A DNA stretch of 64,000 bases, taken from contig NZ_CP151636.1 of the NCBI RefSeq assembly GCF_038397745.1, forward strand, positions 2,666,001-2,730,000. The letters run 5' to 3'. Position 1 is the stretch's first letter, and each line of letters opens with the position of its first letter. Shown here piece by piece: positions 39,513 through 48,182 of this stretch. Position numbers and translations under genes: made by a program. The DNA comes from Microbacterium sp. LWH11-1.2 (GTDB lineage Bacteria; Actinomycetota; Actinomycetes; Actinomycetales; Microbacteriaceae). The notes below the pieces were generated by a model, which worked only from the letters and a program-made list of their open reading frames with translations, had not been told where the DNA came from and did not search any database.

Positions 39513-39947
39513 ATGCGCGACAACGTCATTCTCTGGTGGATCCTGACCGCCTTCTTCGCCCTCGTCGGCGTCGTCTACACCGGCTGGCACATCATCGCTA
39601 CGCCGGACCCCGAATTCGCGAAGCGGATCGAGTGGGTCGGCACGGTCGCGCTGTTCTTCGCCGCCTTCATGGGCGCGATGATCGCGTTCTACCTCGACCG
39701 TACGCACAGCGCCCAGGGCGGTGAGCTTCCGGAGGACATCCTGACGGCAGACATCGACGACGGCGATCCTGAGCTCGGCGAGTTCAGCCCGTGGTCGTGG
39801 TGGCCGATCGTGCTCGCGGCTTCCGCCGGCGTCTTCGTCGTCGGGCTCGCCGTCGGACATTTCCTGCTCCCGATCGGACTCGCGATCTTCGTGGTCGCGA
39901 TCGTCGGCTGGGTGTACGAGTACTACCGCGGGCACTTCGCACGCTGA
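39513..39947 (+). CDS. ctaF: cytochrome c oxidase subunit IV (actinobacterial)
   Basis: 144 residues with four membrane helices arranged as two pairs around an acidic loop (EDILTADIDDGDPELGEFSPWSWW, shown in part). Actinobacteria-specific fourth subunit needed for oxidase assembly. The start ATG is three bases after the ctaD stop. It ends the operon before a strong terminator. Confidence 0.93.
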   Translation: MRDNVILWWILTAFFALVGVVYTGWHIIATPDPEFAKRIEWVGTVALFFAAFMGAMIAFYLDRTHSAQGGELPEDILTADIDDGDPELGEFSPWSWWPIVLAASAGVFVVGLAVGHFLLPIGLAIFVVAIVGWVYEYYRGHFAR

Positions 39948-39956
39948 CACACGTCC

Positions 39957-39990
39957 AAGAAGGCCCCCGGATCGCTCCGGGGGCCTTCTT
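39957..39990. terminator. bidirectional terminator between ctaF and rhodanese gene
   Basis: 15-base-pair stem AAGAAGGCCCCCGGA / TCCGGGGGCCTTCTT with a TCGC loop. A- and T-rich ends on both sides let it serve both converging genes. Confidence 0.85.
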
Positions 39991-40011
39991 CGTGTGTCCA
40001 GCGGTGGACGG

Positions 40012-40431
40012 TCAGGCGCGGGTGCGGATGCGAGCGACACCGGTGAGCGGGTCGACGGGGCGGTGGTGCACGCCGTCGGCATCCTCTACGGGATAGCCCT
40101 CGCGTACCCAGTACTCGAAGCCGCCGATCATCTCGCGGACGCGATAGCCGAGCTTCGCGAACTCGAGGGCGCCTTTCGCGCCGGCGTTGCAGCCCGGGCT
40201 CCAGCAGTACACGACGACCTCGGCATCCTCGGGGATCTCCTTCGGAGCTCTCGTGGCGATCTCGCCGTAGTGCATGTGCACTGCGCCCGCGACGCGCCCC
40301 TGCGCCCAGGCCTCGTCGGAGCGCACGTCGATCACGACGAGCTCGTCTCCGGCCTTGAGGGCGGCATGCACATCACTGGCGTCGGTCTCGAAGGAGAGCT
40401 TGGCTGCGAAGAAGTCGGCGCGATCGATCAT
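40012..40431 (-). CDS. rhodanese-like domain protein
   Basis: 139 residues, one rhodanese domain. Such proteins carry sulfane sulfur as a persulfide. The active loop is YCWSPGCNAGAKGA with C76 as the likely persulfide cysteine and a second cysteine C81. VVIDVRSDEAWAQGRVAGAVH is the typical first half. Substrate is unknown. TAGGCT lies six bases before the ATG (leaderless pattern). It faces the ctaF terminator. Confidence 0.88.
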   Translation of the reverse strand: MIDRADFFAAKLSFETDASDVHAALKAGDELVVIDVRSDEAWAQGRVAGAVHMHYGEIATRAPKEIPEDAEVVVYCWSPGCNAGAKGALEFAKLGYRVREMIGGFEYWVREGYPVEDADGVHHRPVDPLTGVARIRTRA

Positions 40432-40437
40432 GCCCTC

Positions 40438-40443
40438 AGCCTA
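40438..40443 (-). promoter_or_regulatory. -10 element of rhodanese gene
   Basis: TAGGCT on the minus strand, six bases (GAGGGC), then ATG. GAGGG is too close to the ATG to act as a ribosome site. Confidence 0.45.
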
Positions 40444-40515
40444 GGCGGGCGGCGTCGCCACTCAGTAGCGCATTACCGCCGTCTGACGCCGGAATCGCGC
40501 CACGCTCCGGAGCGA

Positions 40516-41028
40516 TCAGAACGCGATGGTCATCTGCACGCGTCGGCCATGCGCGGAGAGCTGCAGGGCTTCCTCCGTGGCGATCAGCCGCCGGTGGAAC
40601 GCGGAGTCGGGCTCGCTCTCCACGAAGCCGCAGGAGGCGTAGAACGGAGCGTTCCACGGGACGTCGGCATAGGTGCGCAGGGTCACGCGCTCGTGGCCGC
40701 GCTCCCGAGCTTCGTCCAGCGCTGCGCGCACGAGTCGCCGGCCGATTCCGCGTCGTCCGTGTGCCGGGTGCACGGAGAGCTGCTCCAGGTGCGCGTGCCC
40801 GTCGATCTCGAGGACGTGCACGAAGCCGGCGGCGACGGGAGGCGCGGCATCCTCCACGACCTCCGCGACGAGGAGGAAGCCGGGAAGGGCCGACCGCTCT
40901 GCGTCCGTAGCCGGAGGAGGCCAGTCGGCCGCGTCGAAGCGTTGGATGAGGAGGGTGTCGGCGGCGGCTTCGATCTCCGAGATCGTTGCGGCGTCCGCCG
41001 GCCGACTGTGGCGCACCGACGTCGTCAC
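40516..41028 (-). CDS. GNAT family N-acetyltransferase
   Basis: 170 residues. Acetyl-CoA motif A is seen as LEQLSVHPAHGRRGIGRRLV, and motif B as VTLRTYADVPWNAPFYASCGF. The C-terminus RRVQMTIAF is typical of small-molecule or protein N-acetyltransferases; the substrate is unknown. GTG start overlapping the RidA stop (GTGA), so the two are translationally coupled. Confidence 0.88.
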   Translation of the reverse strand: MTTSVRHSRPADAATISEIEAAADTLLIQRFDAADWPPPATDAERSALPGFLLVAEVVEDAAPPVAAGFVHVLEIDGHAHLEQLSVHPAHGRRGIGRRLVRAALDEARERGHERVTLRTYADVPWNAPFYASCGFVESEPDSAFHRRLIATEEALQLSAHGRRVQMTIAF

Positions 41029-41438
41029 GGCTGCTCGCCTCGGACAGCGGCGACGGCCTCGATCTCCACCAGCTGGTCGCGGTAGCCGAGCACCGTCACT
41101 CCGAGCAGCGTGCTCGGAACATCGTGCTCACCGAATGCGGCATGCACGACATCCCAGGCGTCGACGAGATCGGCCTGATCAGACGACGCCACGAGCACGC
41201 GTGTGCTGATGACATCCGTGAGGCCAGCACCGGCGGCTTTCAGCGCCTCGGTCAGGGTCTGCACGCACTTCGCAGCCTGCGCGGCGTAGTCGCCGGGCGC
41301 GGCGGTCGTACCGTCTTCGTTCAGAGGGCAGGAGCCGGCGAGGAAGATGAAGCGAGAGCCGGCCGGCGCGGTGGCCGCGTACGCATAGGGGGCGTCGGCG
41401 AGAGAGGCGGCACGGATCAGCTGTACGACGGAGGACAC
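41025..41438 (-). CDS. RidA/YjgF family protein
   Basis: 137 residues. Family members hydrolyse reactive enamine/imine intermediates from PLP enzymes, protecting metabolism. Seen: SRFIFLAGSCPLNEDGTTAAPGD-type start (in part), QAAKCVQTLTEALKAAGAGLTDVI and the C-terminal RDQLVEIEAVAAV with the substrate-binding glutamate region. The canonical RidA arginine segment (hhxTRVhl) is present as STRVLVAS. GTG start with GAAAGGA upstream. It is the first gene of a two-gene unit with the GNAT. Confidence 0.85.
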   Translation of the reverse strand: MSSVVQLIRAASLADAPYAYAATAPAGSRFIFLAGSCPLNEDGTTAAPGDYAAQAAKCVQTLTEALKAAGAGLTDVISTRVLVASSDQADLVDAWDVVHAAFGEHDVPSTLLGVTVLGYRDQLVEIEAVAAVRGEQP

Positions 41439-41465
41439 TCGTCGATCCTTTCACAGCAGCGAGAA

Positions 41466-41504
41466 CGATGAAGGCCCCGTCCGGATCGGACGAGGCCTTC
41501 ATCG
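41466..41504 (-). terminator. terminator after qcrB
   Basis: Long inverted repeat CGATGAAGGCC ... GGCCTTCATCG with inner arms CGTCCG / CGGACG and a GAT loop, one mismatch. It ends the qcr operon and separates it from ridA. Confidence 0.75.
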
Positions 41505-41519
41505 ATGGGGGAGTGGCGA

Positions 41520-43334
41520 CTACTCGCCCTCCTCCGACTTCTTCTTGCGCGGCTTCTTCACCGGCTCCGTGGCGATCACGGTGCTGGGTGTGTTCGCCGT
41601 CTCCTCGACGTGCGTCTCGCTGGCGACGAGCGGTGCATCCGGTGCTCCCGCACGCTCATGAGCGCCCTGGATCTCGGCTGCCTCGGTCTCCTCGTTGTGA
41701 GCCGTGACGTGGTGCTGGTGCGAGTCCGCCTCGTCGACCTCTGCCTGCGTGAGCGGGGCGAGACGGTCTTCGAAGAACCACCGCGAGATCGACGAACGGA
41801 GGTTCTCGGTCCAGGGGATGCGGCCCTTGGCGTTCGGACGGACGACCAGCGGCTCGTAGCCGTCGACGTCGATGAGCTTCCAGCGGTCGTACTCGTCGAC
41901 CGGCTGGTGCACCTCGATGAACTCGCCGCCGGGGAGGCGGACGATGCGTCCGGACTCGTAGCCGTGCAGCACGATCTCACGGTCCTTCTTCTGCAGCGCG
42001 ATGCAGATGCGCTTGGTGACGAAGTAGCCGAGGACAGGGCCGACGAAGAGCAGCGCCTGGAGGGTGTGGATGACCCCTTCCATCGTGAGCATGAAGTGCG
42101 TCGCGATGAGGTCGGACGAGGCCGCAGCCCACAGCACGGCGTAGAAGATGACGCCGGCGACGCCGATGGCGGTGCGGGTCGCCGCGTTGCGGGGACGCTG
42201 AGCGATGTGGTGCTCGCGCTTGTCGCCCGTCAGCCACGCCTCGAGGAACGGGTAGATCGCCACGACGACGATGAACAGACCCAGGACCGCGACCGGGAGC
42301 AGGATGCCGAACGACCAGGTCCGATCGAAGAGCACGAGGTCGAGGTTCGACGGTGCGAGTCGGAGGGCGCCGTCGGCGAACCCGATGTACCAGTCCGGCT
42401 GCGTTCCAGCCGAGACGGGGGACGGGTCGTAGGGACCGTACGCCCAGATCGGGTTGATCTGGAAGAACGTCGCGATCAGCACGATCGTGCCGAACACGAT
42501 GAACAGGTATCCGCCCATCTTCGACATGTAGACCGGCATCATCGGGTAGCCGACGACGTTCTCGTTCGTGCGACCGGGGCCGGCGAACTGCGTGTGCTTG
42601 TTCACGATCATGAGCATCAGGTGCACCACGATCAGCCCGATCACGAGCAGCGGCAGCAGCAGGATGTGCAGCGTGTACAGGCGGCCGACGATGTCGGTGC
42701 CGGGGAACTCGCCGCCGAACACGATGAACGACGTCCAGGTGCCGATCAGCGGGATGCCCTTGACCATGCCGTCGATGATGCGGAGGCCGTTGCCCGACAG
42801 CAGGTCGTCGGGGAGCGAGTAGCCCGTGAAGCCCTCGGCCAGCGCCAGGATGAACAGCACGAAGCCGATGACCCAGTTGAGCTCGCGCGGCTTGCGGAAC
42901 GCACCCGTGAAGAAGATGCGGAGCATGTGCACGCCGATGCCGGCGATGAACACGAGCGCAGCCCAGTGGTGGATCTGGCGGACCAGGAGGCCACCGCGCA
43001 GGTCGAACGAGATGTGCAGCGACGACTCGAGGGCCGCAGACATCTCGATGCCACGCATCGGGGCGTATGCGCCGGTGTAGTGGGTCTCGACCATCGAGGC
43101 CTGGAAGAAGAACGTCAGGAAGGTTCCGGAGAGGAACACGACCACGAAGCTCCACAGCGCGATCTCGCCGAGCATGAACGACCAGTGGTCGGGGAAGATC
43201 TTGCGACCGAGCTCCTTGACGAAGCCCGAGAGGCTGGTGCGCTCATCGATGTAGTTCGACGCGGCTCCCACGAAGCGGCCGCCGAGGGGCGCCTTCGTGT
43301 CCTTGTCGTCCTTGGACAGCGTTGCGGTGCTCAA
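41520..43334 (-). CDS. qcrB: cytochrome bc1 complex subunit b
   Basis: 604 residues. Membrane subunit carrying the two b hemes and the quinol sites. N-terminal part LSGTFLTFFFQASMVETHY ... HISFDLRGGLLVRQIHHWAAL with heme histidines, GYSLPDDLLSGNGLRI, and the quinol-site region around NPIWAYGPYDP. A long cytoplasmic C-terminal tail of about 150 residues, rich in Glu/Lys and ending KKPRKKKSEEGE, is typical of actinobacteria. The start is TTG at 43334, overlapping the qcrA TGA (TTGA), so translation is coupled. Confidence 0.95.
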   Translation of the reverse strand: MSTATLSKDDKDTKAPLGGRFVGAASNYIDERTSLSGFVKELGRKIFPDHWSFMLGEIALWSFVVVFLSGTFLTFFFQASMVETHYTGAYAPMRGIEMSAALESSLHISFDLRGGLLVRQIHHWAALVFIAGIGVHMLRIFFTGAFRKPRELNWVIGFVLFILALAEGFTGYSLPDDLLSGNGLRIIDGMVKGIPLIGTWTSFIVFGGEFPGTDIVGRLYTLHILLLPLLVIGLIVVHLMLMIVNKHTQFAGPGRTNENVVGYPMMPVYMSKMGGYLFIVFGTIVLIATFFQINPIWAYGPYDPSPVSAGTQPDWYIGFADGALRLAPSNLDLVLFDRTWSFGILLPVAVLGLFIVVVAIYPFLEAWLTGDKREHHIAQRPRNAATRTAIGVAGVIFYAVLWAAASSDLIATHFMLTMEGVIHTLQALLFVGPVLGYFVTKRICIALQKKDREIVLHGYESGRIVRLPGGEFIEVHQPVDEYDRWKLIDVDGYEPLVVRPNAKGRIPWTENLRSSISRWFFEDRLAPLTQAEVDEADSHQHHVTAHNEETEAAEIQGAHERAGAPDAPLVASETHVEETANTPSTVIATEPVKKPRKKKSEEGE

Positions 43335-44407
43335 TGGCGCTCCCAGAAGCTCGGGCCGACGGGTTCCGTGAAGTCGCTGCGTGCGACCAGGTAGCCCTCG
43401 TCATCGACGGTGATGGGCAGCTGCGGCAGCGGGCGGGCCGCCGGGCCGAAGATGACCTTTGCGTGGTCCGTGACGTCGAACTGCGACTGGTGGCACGGGC
43501 ACAGCAGGTGGTGCGTCTGCTGCTCGTACAGTGCCACGGGGCATCCGACGTGCGTGCAGACCTTGGAATAGGCGACGATGCCGTCGTAGGACCAGTCCTT
43601 GCGGTCCTCGGCCTCGATGAGCTGCTCGGGGCGGAGGCGCATCATCAGGACGATAGCCTTGGCCTTCTCCTCGAGGTAGCCGTCGTGGTGGCTGAGCTCC
43701 GCGAGCTCCTCGGGGATCACGTGGAACGCGGAGCCGAGGGTCACGTCGGCGGCCCGGATCGGCGTGCCGTCGGGGTCACGGACGAGGCGCGAGCCCTCTT
43801 CCCACATCGTGTGCTTGAGCAGCGCCACCGGGTCGCCCGCGGTGGGGTCGTCCGGCGTGGAGTGCGGAGCCAGTCCGCGGAAGAGCGTGACGCCGGGGAT
43901 GATCGAGGCGACGACCGCGGCGAACAGCGAGTTGCGGATCATGGAGCGGCGGCCGAAACCGGACTCCTCGTTCGCATCGGAGAACGCCTTGATGGCCGCT
44001 TCGCGCGTCGAGTCCTTGCCCCGCGTGGGGTGGCGGTACTCGATGTGCTCCTTGTCGGACATGAGCGCCTTGGACCAGTGGATCGCACCGATGCCGAGGG
44101 CCAGCAGCGCGAGAGCGATGCCGAGTCCGATGAAGAGGTTGTTCTGCCGGATGTCGATGAGCGCGCCGCTCTCGATCGGGAACAGCATGTAGGCGGCGAC
44201 CGCCCAGATGCTGCCTGCGAGCGAGAGGTAGAACAGGGTGTAGACCGTGCGGGCCGCGTTCTTCTCGGCGCGCGGGTCCTTGTCGGTCATCCGCTCGCGG
44301 TGCGGCGGCAGTCCCGGGTTCTGCACGGGATCGCTGACTGCGACACCCAGCCCCGGAGAGGGCTGGTAGGCCCTGTCAAGAGCCTGCGAGTCGTCGTCGT
44401 GTGCCAT
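43331..44407 (-). CDS. qcrA: Rieske iron-sulfur subunit of cytochrome bc1
   Basis: 358 residues with three N-terminal membrane helices (actinobacterial type), then the Rieske domain. The 2Fe-2S ligands are C284-T-H286 in CTHVGC and C303/H306 in CPCH, with disulfide partners C289 and C305. It passes electrons from quinol to the heme c of QcrC. AGGAGC precedes the ATG. It is the third gene of the ctaE-qcrC-qcrA-qcrB operon. Confidence 0.96.
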   Translation of the reverse strand: MAHDDDSQALDRAYQPSPGLGVAVSDPVQNPGLPPHRERMTDKDPRAEKNAARTVYTLFYLSLAGSIWAVAAYMLFPIESGALIDIRQNNLFIGLGIALALLALGIGAIHWSKALMSDKEHIEYRHPTRGKDSTREAAIKAFSDANEESGFGRRSMIRNSLFAAVVASIIPGVTLFRGLAPHSTPDDPTAGDPVALLKHTMWEEGSRLVRDPDGTPIRAADVTLGSAFHVIPEELAELSHHDGYLEEKAKAIVLMMRLRPEQLIEAEDRKDWSYDGIVAYSKVCTHVGCPVALYEQQTHHLLCPCHQSQFDVTDHAKVIFGPAARPLPQLPITVDDEGYLVARSDFTEPVGPSFWERH

Positions 44408-44443
44408 GGTGCTCCTCGTACGTTCCTCTTCGATGAATAAGCG

Positions 44444-45244
44444 TCAGTTGGACTTCGCCGTGATCCACACGGTTACGGCGACGAGCGCGCCGATACCGAA
44501 GATCCACACGAAGAGACCCTCGGAGACCGGTCCGAGGTTGCCGAGCGAGAAGCCGCCGACCGGCACGGCCTGCTGCTGGAAGAGCAGCGCCGAGATGATG
44601 TCGCGCTTGTCCTCGTCGGACAGGTTCATGTCGCCGAAGACCGGCATGTTCTGCGGTCCGGTGACCATCGCGGCGTACATGTGCAGCGCGCTGGTCTCGG
44701 TCAGCGCCGGAGCGTACTTGCCCTCGGTGAGGGCACCGCCGGCAGCCGAGACGTTGTGGCACATCGCGCAGTTCACGCGGAAGAGCTCGGCGCCGTTGGC
44801 GACGTCGCCCTTGCCGTCGAGCGTGTGCTCGCTGGGGTAGGTGGGGCCGGGGGCGACCGACTGGATGTACGACGCCATCGCGAGGATCTGGTCCTCGGTG
44901 AACTGCGGCTCCTTCTGCGGCGCCTGCGGTCCCTGCATCTGCAGCGGCATGCGGCCGGTGGAGAGCTGGAACTCTGCCGCGAGCTCGCCGACGCCGTAGA
45001 GGCTCGGTCCGTTCGCGGTGCCCTGGAGGTCGAGTCCGTGGCAGGTGGCGCAGTTCGCCGTGAACAGCTTCTCGCCGTCCTCGACGGTCAGCTGCGTCGC
45101 CGCTGTCGGCGTATCGGTCGCCGCGAACGCGGCTGACGCGCCGGCGTACACGGCGCCGGTGATCATGAGGCCTGCTCCGATGAGCGCGGCCGCCGCCAAA
45201 GGGCTGCGACGACCGCCAGAACGGCGCTTCTTCTCTCGTGCCAT
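44444..45244 (-). CDS. qcrC: cytochrome bc1 diheme c-type subunit
   Basis: 266 residues. Two heme-binding motifs: CATCH at C65-H69 and CAMCH at C159-H163. An N-terminal membrane segment (AAALIGAGLMITGAVYAGAS) and a C-terminal anchor (GLFVWIFGIGALVAVTVWI) flank them. The diheme form replaces a separate cytochrome c and links the bc complex directly to CtaC in the supercomplex. ATG 45244, 20 bases after the ctaE stop. Confidence 0.97.
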   Translation of the reverse strand: MAREKKRRSGGRRSPLAAAALIGAGLMITGAVYAGASAAFAATDTPTAATQLTVEDGEKLFTANCATCHGLDLQGTANGPSLYGVGELAAEFQLSTGRMPLQMQGPQAPQKEPQFTEDQILAMASYIQSVAPGPTYPSEHTLDGKGDVANGAELFRVNCAMCHNVSAAGGALTEGKYAPALTETSALHMYAAMVTGPQNMPVFGDMNLSDEDKRDIISALLFQQQAVPVGGFSLGNLGPVSEGLFVWIFGIGALVAVTVWITAKSN

Positions 45245-45264
45245 CTCGGGGATCAGCTCCGCTC

Positions 45265-45918
45265 TTATTTCAGGAAGTAGATAACGAGGAACAGCACGAT
45301 CCAGACGACGTCGACGAAGTGCCAGTAGTAGGACACCACGATCGAGGAGGTCGCCTCCTTGTGCCGGAAGTTCTTGACGGCGTACGCACGGCCGATCACG
45401 AGCAGGAACGCGACGAGTCCGCCGGTGACGTGCAGGGCGTGGAAGCCGGTCGTCAGGTAGAACGCGGAAGCGTACGAGTCGGCGTTGATCGGCATGCCTT
45501 CAGCGACGAGCTGCGCGTACTCCCACACCTGGCCCGAGACGAAAATCGCGCCGAGAGCGAAGGTGAGGAAGAACCACTCGACCATGCCCCAGCCGAACAG
45601 TCGACGACGACCGGCGCCGTTCTTCTGTCCCTTGTCGAGCTTGTAGGGCTGCAGGTCCTCGGCCGCGAACACACCCATCTGGCAGGTGAACGAGGAGAGC
45701 ACGAGGATCGCGGTGTTCACTGCGGCGAAGGGGACGTTCAGCAGGTCGCTGCGCTCGGCCCAGAGCTCGGGGGAGGTGCTGCGGAGAGTGAAGTAGATCG
45801 CGAAGAGTCCCGCGAAGAACATCACCTCGCTGCCGAGCCACACAATGGTGCCGACAGCTACCGGGTTGGGCCGCTTGATCGTTCTCGCCGCCGGGGCATA
45901 CGTCGCTGAGGTCGTCAC
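45265..45918 (-). CDS. ctaE: cytochrome c oxidase subunit III
   Basis: 217 residues, five or more membrane helices. Core non-redox subunit of the aa3 oxidase. Seen: [25 protein letters not shown]-type start as [21 protein letters not shown] and the C-terminal [18 protein letters not shown] 45918 is chosen: CATAAT ends six bases before it, and an upstream ATG would read through that promoter. It is the first gene of the ctaE-qcrCAB operon. Confidence 0.95.
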   Translation of the reverse strand: MTTSATYAPAARTIKRPNPVAVGTIVWLGSEVMFFAGLFAIYFTLRSTSPELWAERSDLLNVPFAAVNTAILVLSSFTCQMGVFAAEDLQPYKLDKGQKNGAGRRRLFGWGMVEWFFLTFALGAIFVSGQVWEYAQLVAEGMPINADSYASAFYLTTGFHALHVTGGLVAFLLVIGRAYAVKNFRHKEATSSIVVSYYWHFVDVVWIVLFLVIYFLK

Positions 45919-45924
45919 CCTTCC

Positions 45925-45930
45925 ATTATG
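45925..45930 (-). promoter_or_regulatory. -10 element of ctaE-qcrCAB operon
   Basis: CATAAT on the minus strand, six bases (GGAAGG), then the GTG of ctaE. The GGAAGG touches the start codon directly, so it cannot act as a normal ribosome site; a leaderless mRNA fits better. Confidence 0.55.
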
Positions 45931-45958
45931 GCCGATCCTCGGGGGTGATTCTCGCACC

Positions 45959-46001
45959 GGAGGGCCTCGTTTTGCCCTCCAGGGACTTAGGGGACCCTAA
46001 G
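45959..46001. promoter_or_regulatory. two adjacent inverted repeats between ctaE and trpD
   Basis: GGAGGGC / GCCCTCC (45959-45980, 8-base spacer) is followed five bases later by CTTAGGG / CCCTAAG (45986-46001, 2-base centre). They lie about 30-80 bases upstream of the ctaE promoter and about 95 bases upstream of trpD. Likely operator sites for a regulator of the respiratory operon; no known factor recognised. Confidence 0.5.
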
Positions 46002-46097
46002 AAAACACTGCGAATACCCGGTGAATACGCGGGAAACGGCGGATGCCCACGCGATGGGTGCGCGCCCTGAACCGTCTGCACGTTTTCTCGGCGCCGA

Positions 46098-46103
46098 TAG
46101 GAT
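46098..46103 (+). promoter_or_regulatory. -10 element of trpD (leaderless)
   Basis: TAGGAT, seven bases, then the trpD ATG at 46111. Confidence 0.55.
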
Positions 46104-46110
46104 CGCACAC

Positions 46111-47181
46111 ATGGCTGATTCCCTGACCTGGTCCGATGTGCTCACCTCTCTGCTGGAGCGCCGCGACCTCACGGTCTGGGAGTCCACGTGGGCGATGCGG
46201 CAGATCATGCAGGGGAGTGTGACGGAGGCTCAGCTCGCCGGGTTCCTCATCGCGCTGCGCGCGAAGGGCGAGACGATCGATGAGATCGTCGGCTTCCGCG
46301 ATGCGATCCTCGAGGCCGCGGTTCCGCTCCCCGTCTCACCGAACGTGCTCGACATCGTCGGCACGGGCGGCGACCGCGTCGGCACCGTGAACGTGTCGAC
46401 GACGGCAGCGATCGTCATCGGCGCCACGGGAGTCCCCGTCGTCAAGCACGGCAACCGGGCCGCGAGCTCGGCATCCGGTTCCTCCGACGTCCTCGGGGCG
46501 CTCGGGCTGGAGCTCTCGCTCGACCCCGCGGCCGTGGCATCCATCCTCGACCGCACCGGCATCACGTTCGCGTGGGCGGGAGCGTTCCACCCCGGCTTCA
46601 AGCACGCGGGTCCGGTGCGCGCCGAACTCGGCGTGCCGACCGTGTTCAACATGCTCGGCCCGCTCTGCAACCCCGCGCGCGCCGAGGCGAACGCGGTCGG
46701 CGTCGCGCAGATCGAACGCGTCCCCCTGATCACCGGCGTCTTCCGTACCCGTGGCGCGACCGCGCTCGTGTTCCGGGGCGACGACGGGCTCGACGAGCTC
46801 ACCACCACCGGGCACAGCCGGATCTGGGAGGTCACGCGCGGAGATATCCACGAGCACGACCTCGATCCCCGTGATCTCGGCATCCCGCTGGCCGATCTCG
46901 CAGATCTGATCGGCGGGTCGCCGCAGCACAATGCCGAGGTGCTCCGCCGCACGCTCGCGGGCGAGACCGGGGCGGTGCGGGACATCGTCCTGCTCAACGC
47001 GGCGGCCGGCATCGTGGCGTTCGAGCTCTCGCAGGACGCGACGCAGGTGCAGCGGCCGATCCTCGAGCGGCTCCGCGAAGGGTACGAGCGGGCGACCGCG
47101 GCCGTGGACGATGGCCGCGCCCTGGCGAAGCTCGATCAGTGGATCGGCGTGAGCCGCGAACTGGCCGCCGCCGAGGGCTGA
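46111..47181 (+). CDS. trpD: anthranilate phosphoribosyltransferase
   Basis: 356 residues. Second step of tryptophan synthesis: anthranilate plus PRPP gives phosphoribosyl-anthranilate. Seen: PRPP-binding GTGGDRVGTVNVSTTAAIV near residues 85-103, HGNRAASSASGSSDVL, and NMLGPLCNPA. It is separate from any other trp gene and adjacent to the respiratory operon, its usual neighbour in actinobacteria. The start is decided by leaderless spacing. The next gene begins one base after its stop. Confidence 0.95.
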   Translation: MADSLTWSDVLTSLLERRDLTVWESTWAMRQIMQGSVTEAQLAGFLIALRAKGETIDEIVGFRDAILEAAVPLPVSPNVLDIVGTGGDRVGTVNVSTTAAIVIGATGVPVVKHGNRAASSASGSSDVLGALGLELSLDPAAVASILDRTGITFAWAGAFHPGFKHAGPVRAELGVPTVFNMLGPLCNPARAEANAVGVAQIERVPLITGVFRTRGATALVFRGDDGLDELTTTGHSRIWEVTRGDIHEHDLDPRDLGIPLADLADLIGGSPQHNAEVLRRTLAGETGAVRDIVLLNAAAGIVAFELSQDATQVQRPILERLREGYERATAAVDDGRALAKLDQWIGVSRELAAAEG

Positions 47182-47182
47182 C

Positions 47183-48169
47183 ATGGATCCCGTCGACGCA
47201 CTGCTCGAGATCGCCTCTCTGCTGGAGCGCGAGCGGGCGTCGCGGTATCGGGCCAAGGCGTTCCGCCAGGCGGCGCAGACCCTGCAGGACCTGCCGGACG
47301 ACGTCCAGGCGGATCCGACCCGGCTCCGAGCAGCTCGCGGTATCGGCGAATCCACCTTCGCTGTCATCCGACAGGCGCAGTCGGGCCAGGTGCCGGACTA
47401 TCTCGTGGAGCTGCGCGGCGATGTCGAGCCGGAGATCGTCTCCGAGCTGCGCGCGAAGCTGCGAGGAGATCTGCACGCCCACACCGACTGGTCCGACGGC
47501 ACGACCTCGATCCCGGTGATGGCGGCGGCCGCGCGGGCGCAGGGGCACGAGTATCAGGCGATCACCGATCATTCGCCGCGGTTGCGCGTGGCGCGTGGGC
47601 TGTCTGCCGAGCGACTTCGTGAGCAGATGCCGTTGGTGAGAGCGGAGTCCGGAGACGGCTTCACGCTGCTCGCCGGGATCGAGGTCGACATCCTCGAGGA
47701 CGGTGGGCTGGACCAGGAGGACTCGCTTCTCGCGGAGCTCGACATCGTCGTGGCCTCGGTGCATTCCAAACTGCGCATGGATCGGCGGCCGATGACAGCG
47801 CGGATGATCGCGGCGGTGTCGCACCCGAGGGTCAACGTGCTCGGGCACTGCACGGGACGCCTGGTGCAGGGCGACCGGGGGACGCGTCCGCAGTCGGAGT
47901 TCGACGCCGCCGCGGTGTTCGCCGCCTGCGCGGAGAACGGTGTCGCGGTGGAGATCAACTCCCGGCCCGAACGGCAGGATCCGCCGGACGAGCTGATCGC
48001 GATCGCGCTCGAGGCCGGATGCCTGTTCTCGATCGACTCCGATGCCCACGCGCCGGGGCAGCTGTCGCTTCTCGATCACGGTGCCGAGAGGGCCGAGCGC
48101 GCAGGGGTCCCCGCGTCGCGCATCGTCACGACGTGGGGCCTCGAGAGACTGCTGTCCTGGGCCGAGTGA
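47183..48169 (+). CDS. PHP-domain phosphoesterase with N-terminal helix-hairpin-helix region
   Basis: 328 residues. The first 90 residues resemble the helix-hairpin-helix region of PolX-type proteins (YRAKAFRQAAQTLQDLPDDV ... GIGESTFAVI). Then comes a PHP metal-dependent phosphoesterase domain: DLHAHTDWSDGTTSIPVM near 95-112, TDHSPRL, GIEVDILEDG, SVHSKLRM, HPRVNVLGH and SDAHAP supply the metal ligands. No nucleotidyltransferase (polymerase) domain is present, so it is not a complete PolX. The substrate may be a nucleic acid 3' end or a small phosphate ester; unknown. It follows trpD by one base. Confidence 0.82.
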   Translation: MDPVDALLEIASLLERERASRYRAKAFRQAAQTLQDLPDDVQADPTRLRAARGIGESTFAVIRQAQSGQVPDYLVELRGDVEPEIVSELRAKLRGDLHAHTDWSDGTTSIPVMAAAARAQGHEYQAITDHSPRLRVARGLSAERLREQMPLVRAESGDGFTLLAGIEVDILEDGGLDQEDSLLAELDIVVASVHSKLRMDRRPMTARMIAAVSHPRVNVLGHCTGRLVQGDRGTRPQSEFDAAAVFAACAENGVAVEINSRPERQDPPDELIAIALEAGCLFSIDSDAHAPGQLSLLDHGAERAERAGVPASRIVTTWGLERLLSWAE

Positions 48170-48182
48170 CGCGAGCCGGTGA

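Noticed and set aside
36816..40082. Minus-strand open frame of about 1088 codons opposite ctaC-ctaD-ctaF
   Set aside because: It lies opposite three well-supported genes and crosses their terminator; composition is unlike a real protein.
47183..48169. DNA polymerase X
   Set aside because: Only the helix-hairpin-helix and PHP parts are present; no nucleotidyltransferase domain.
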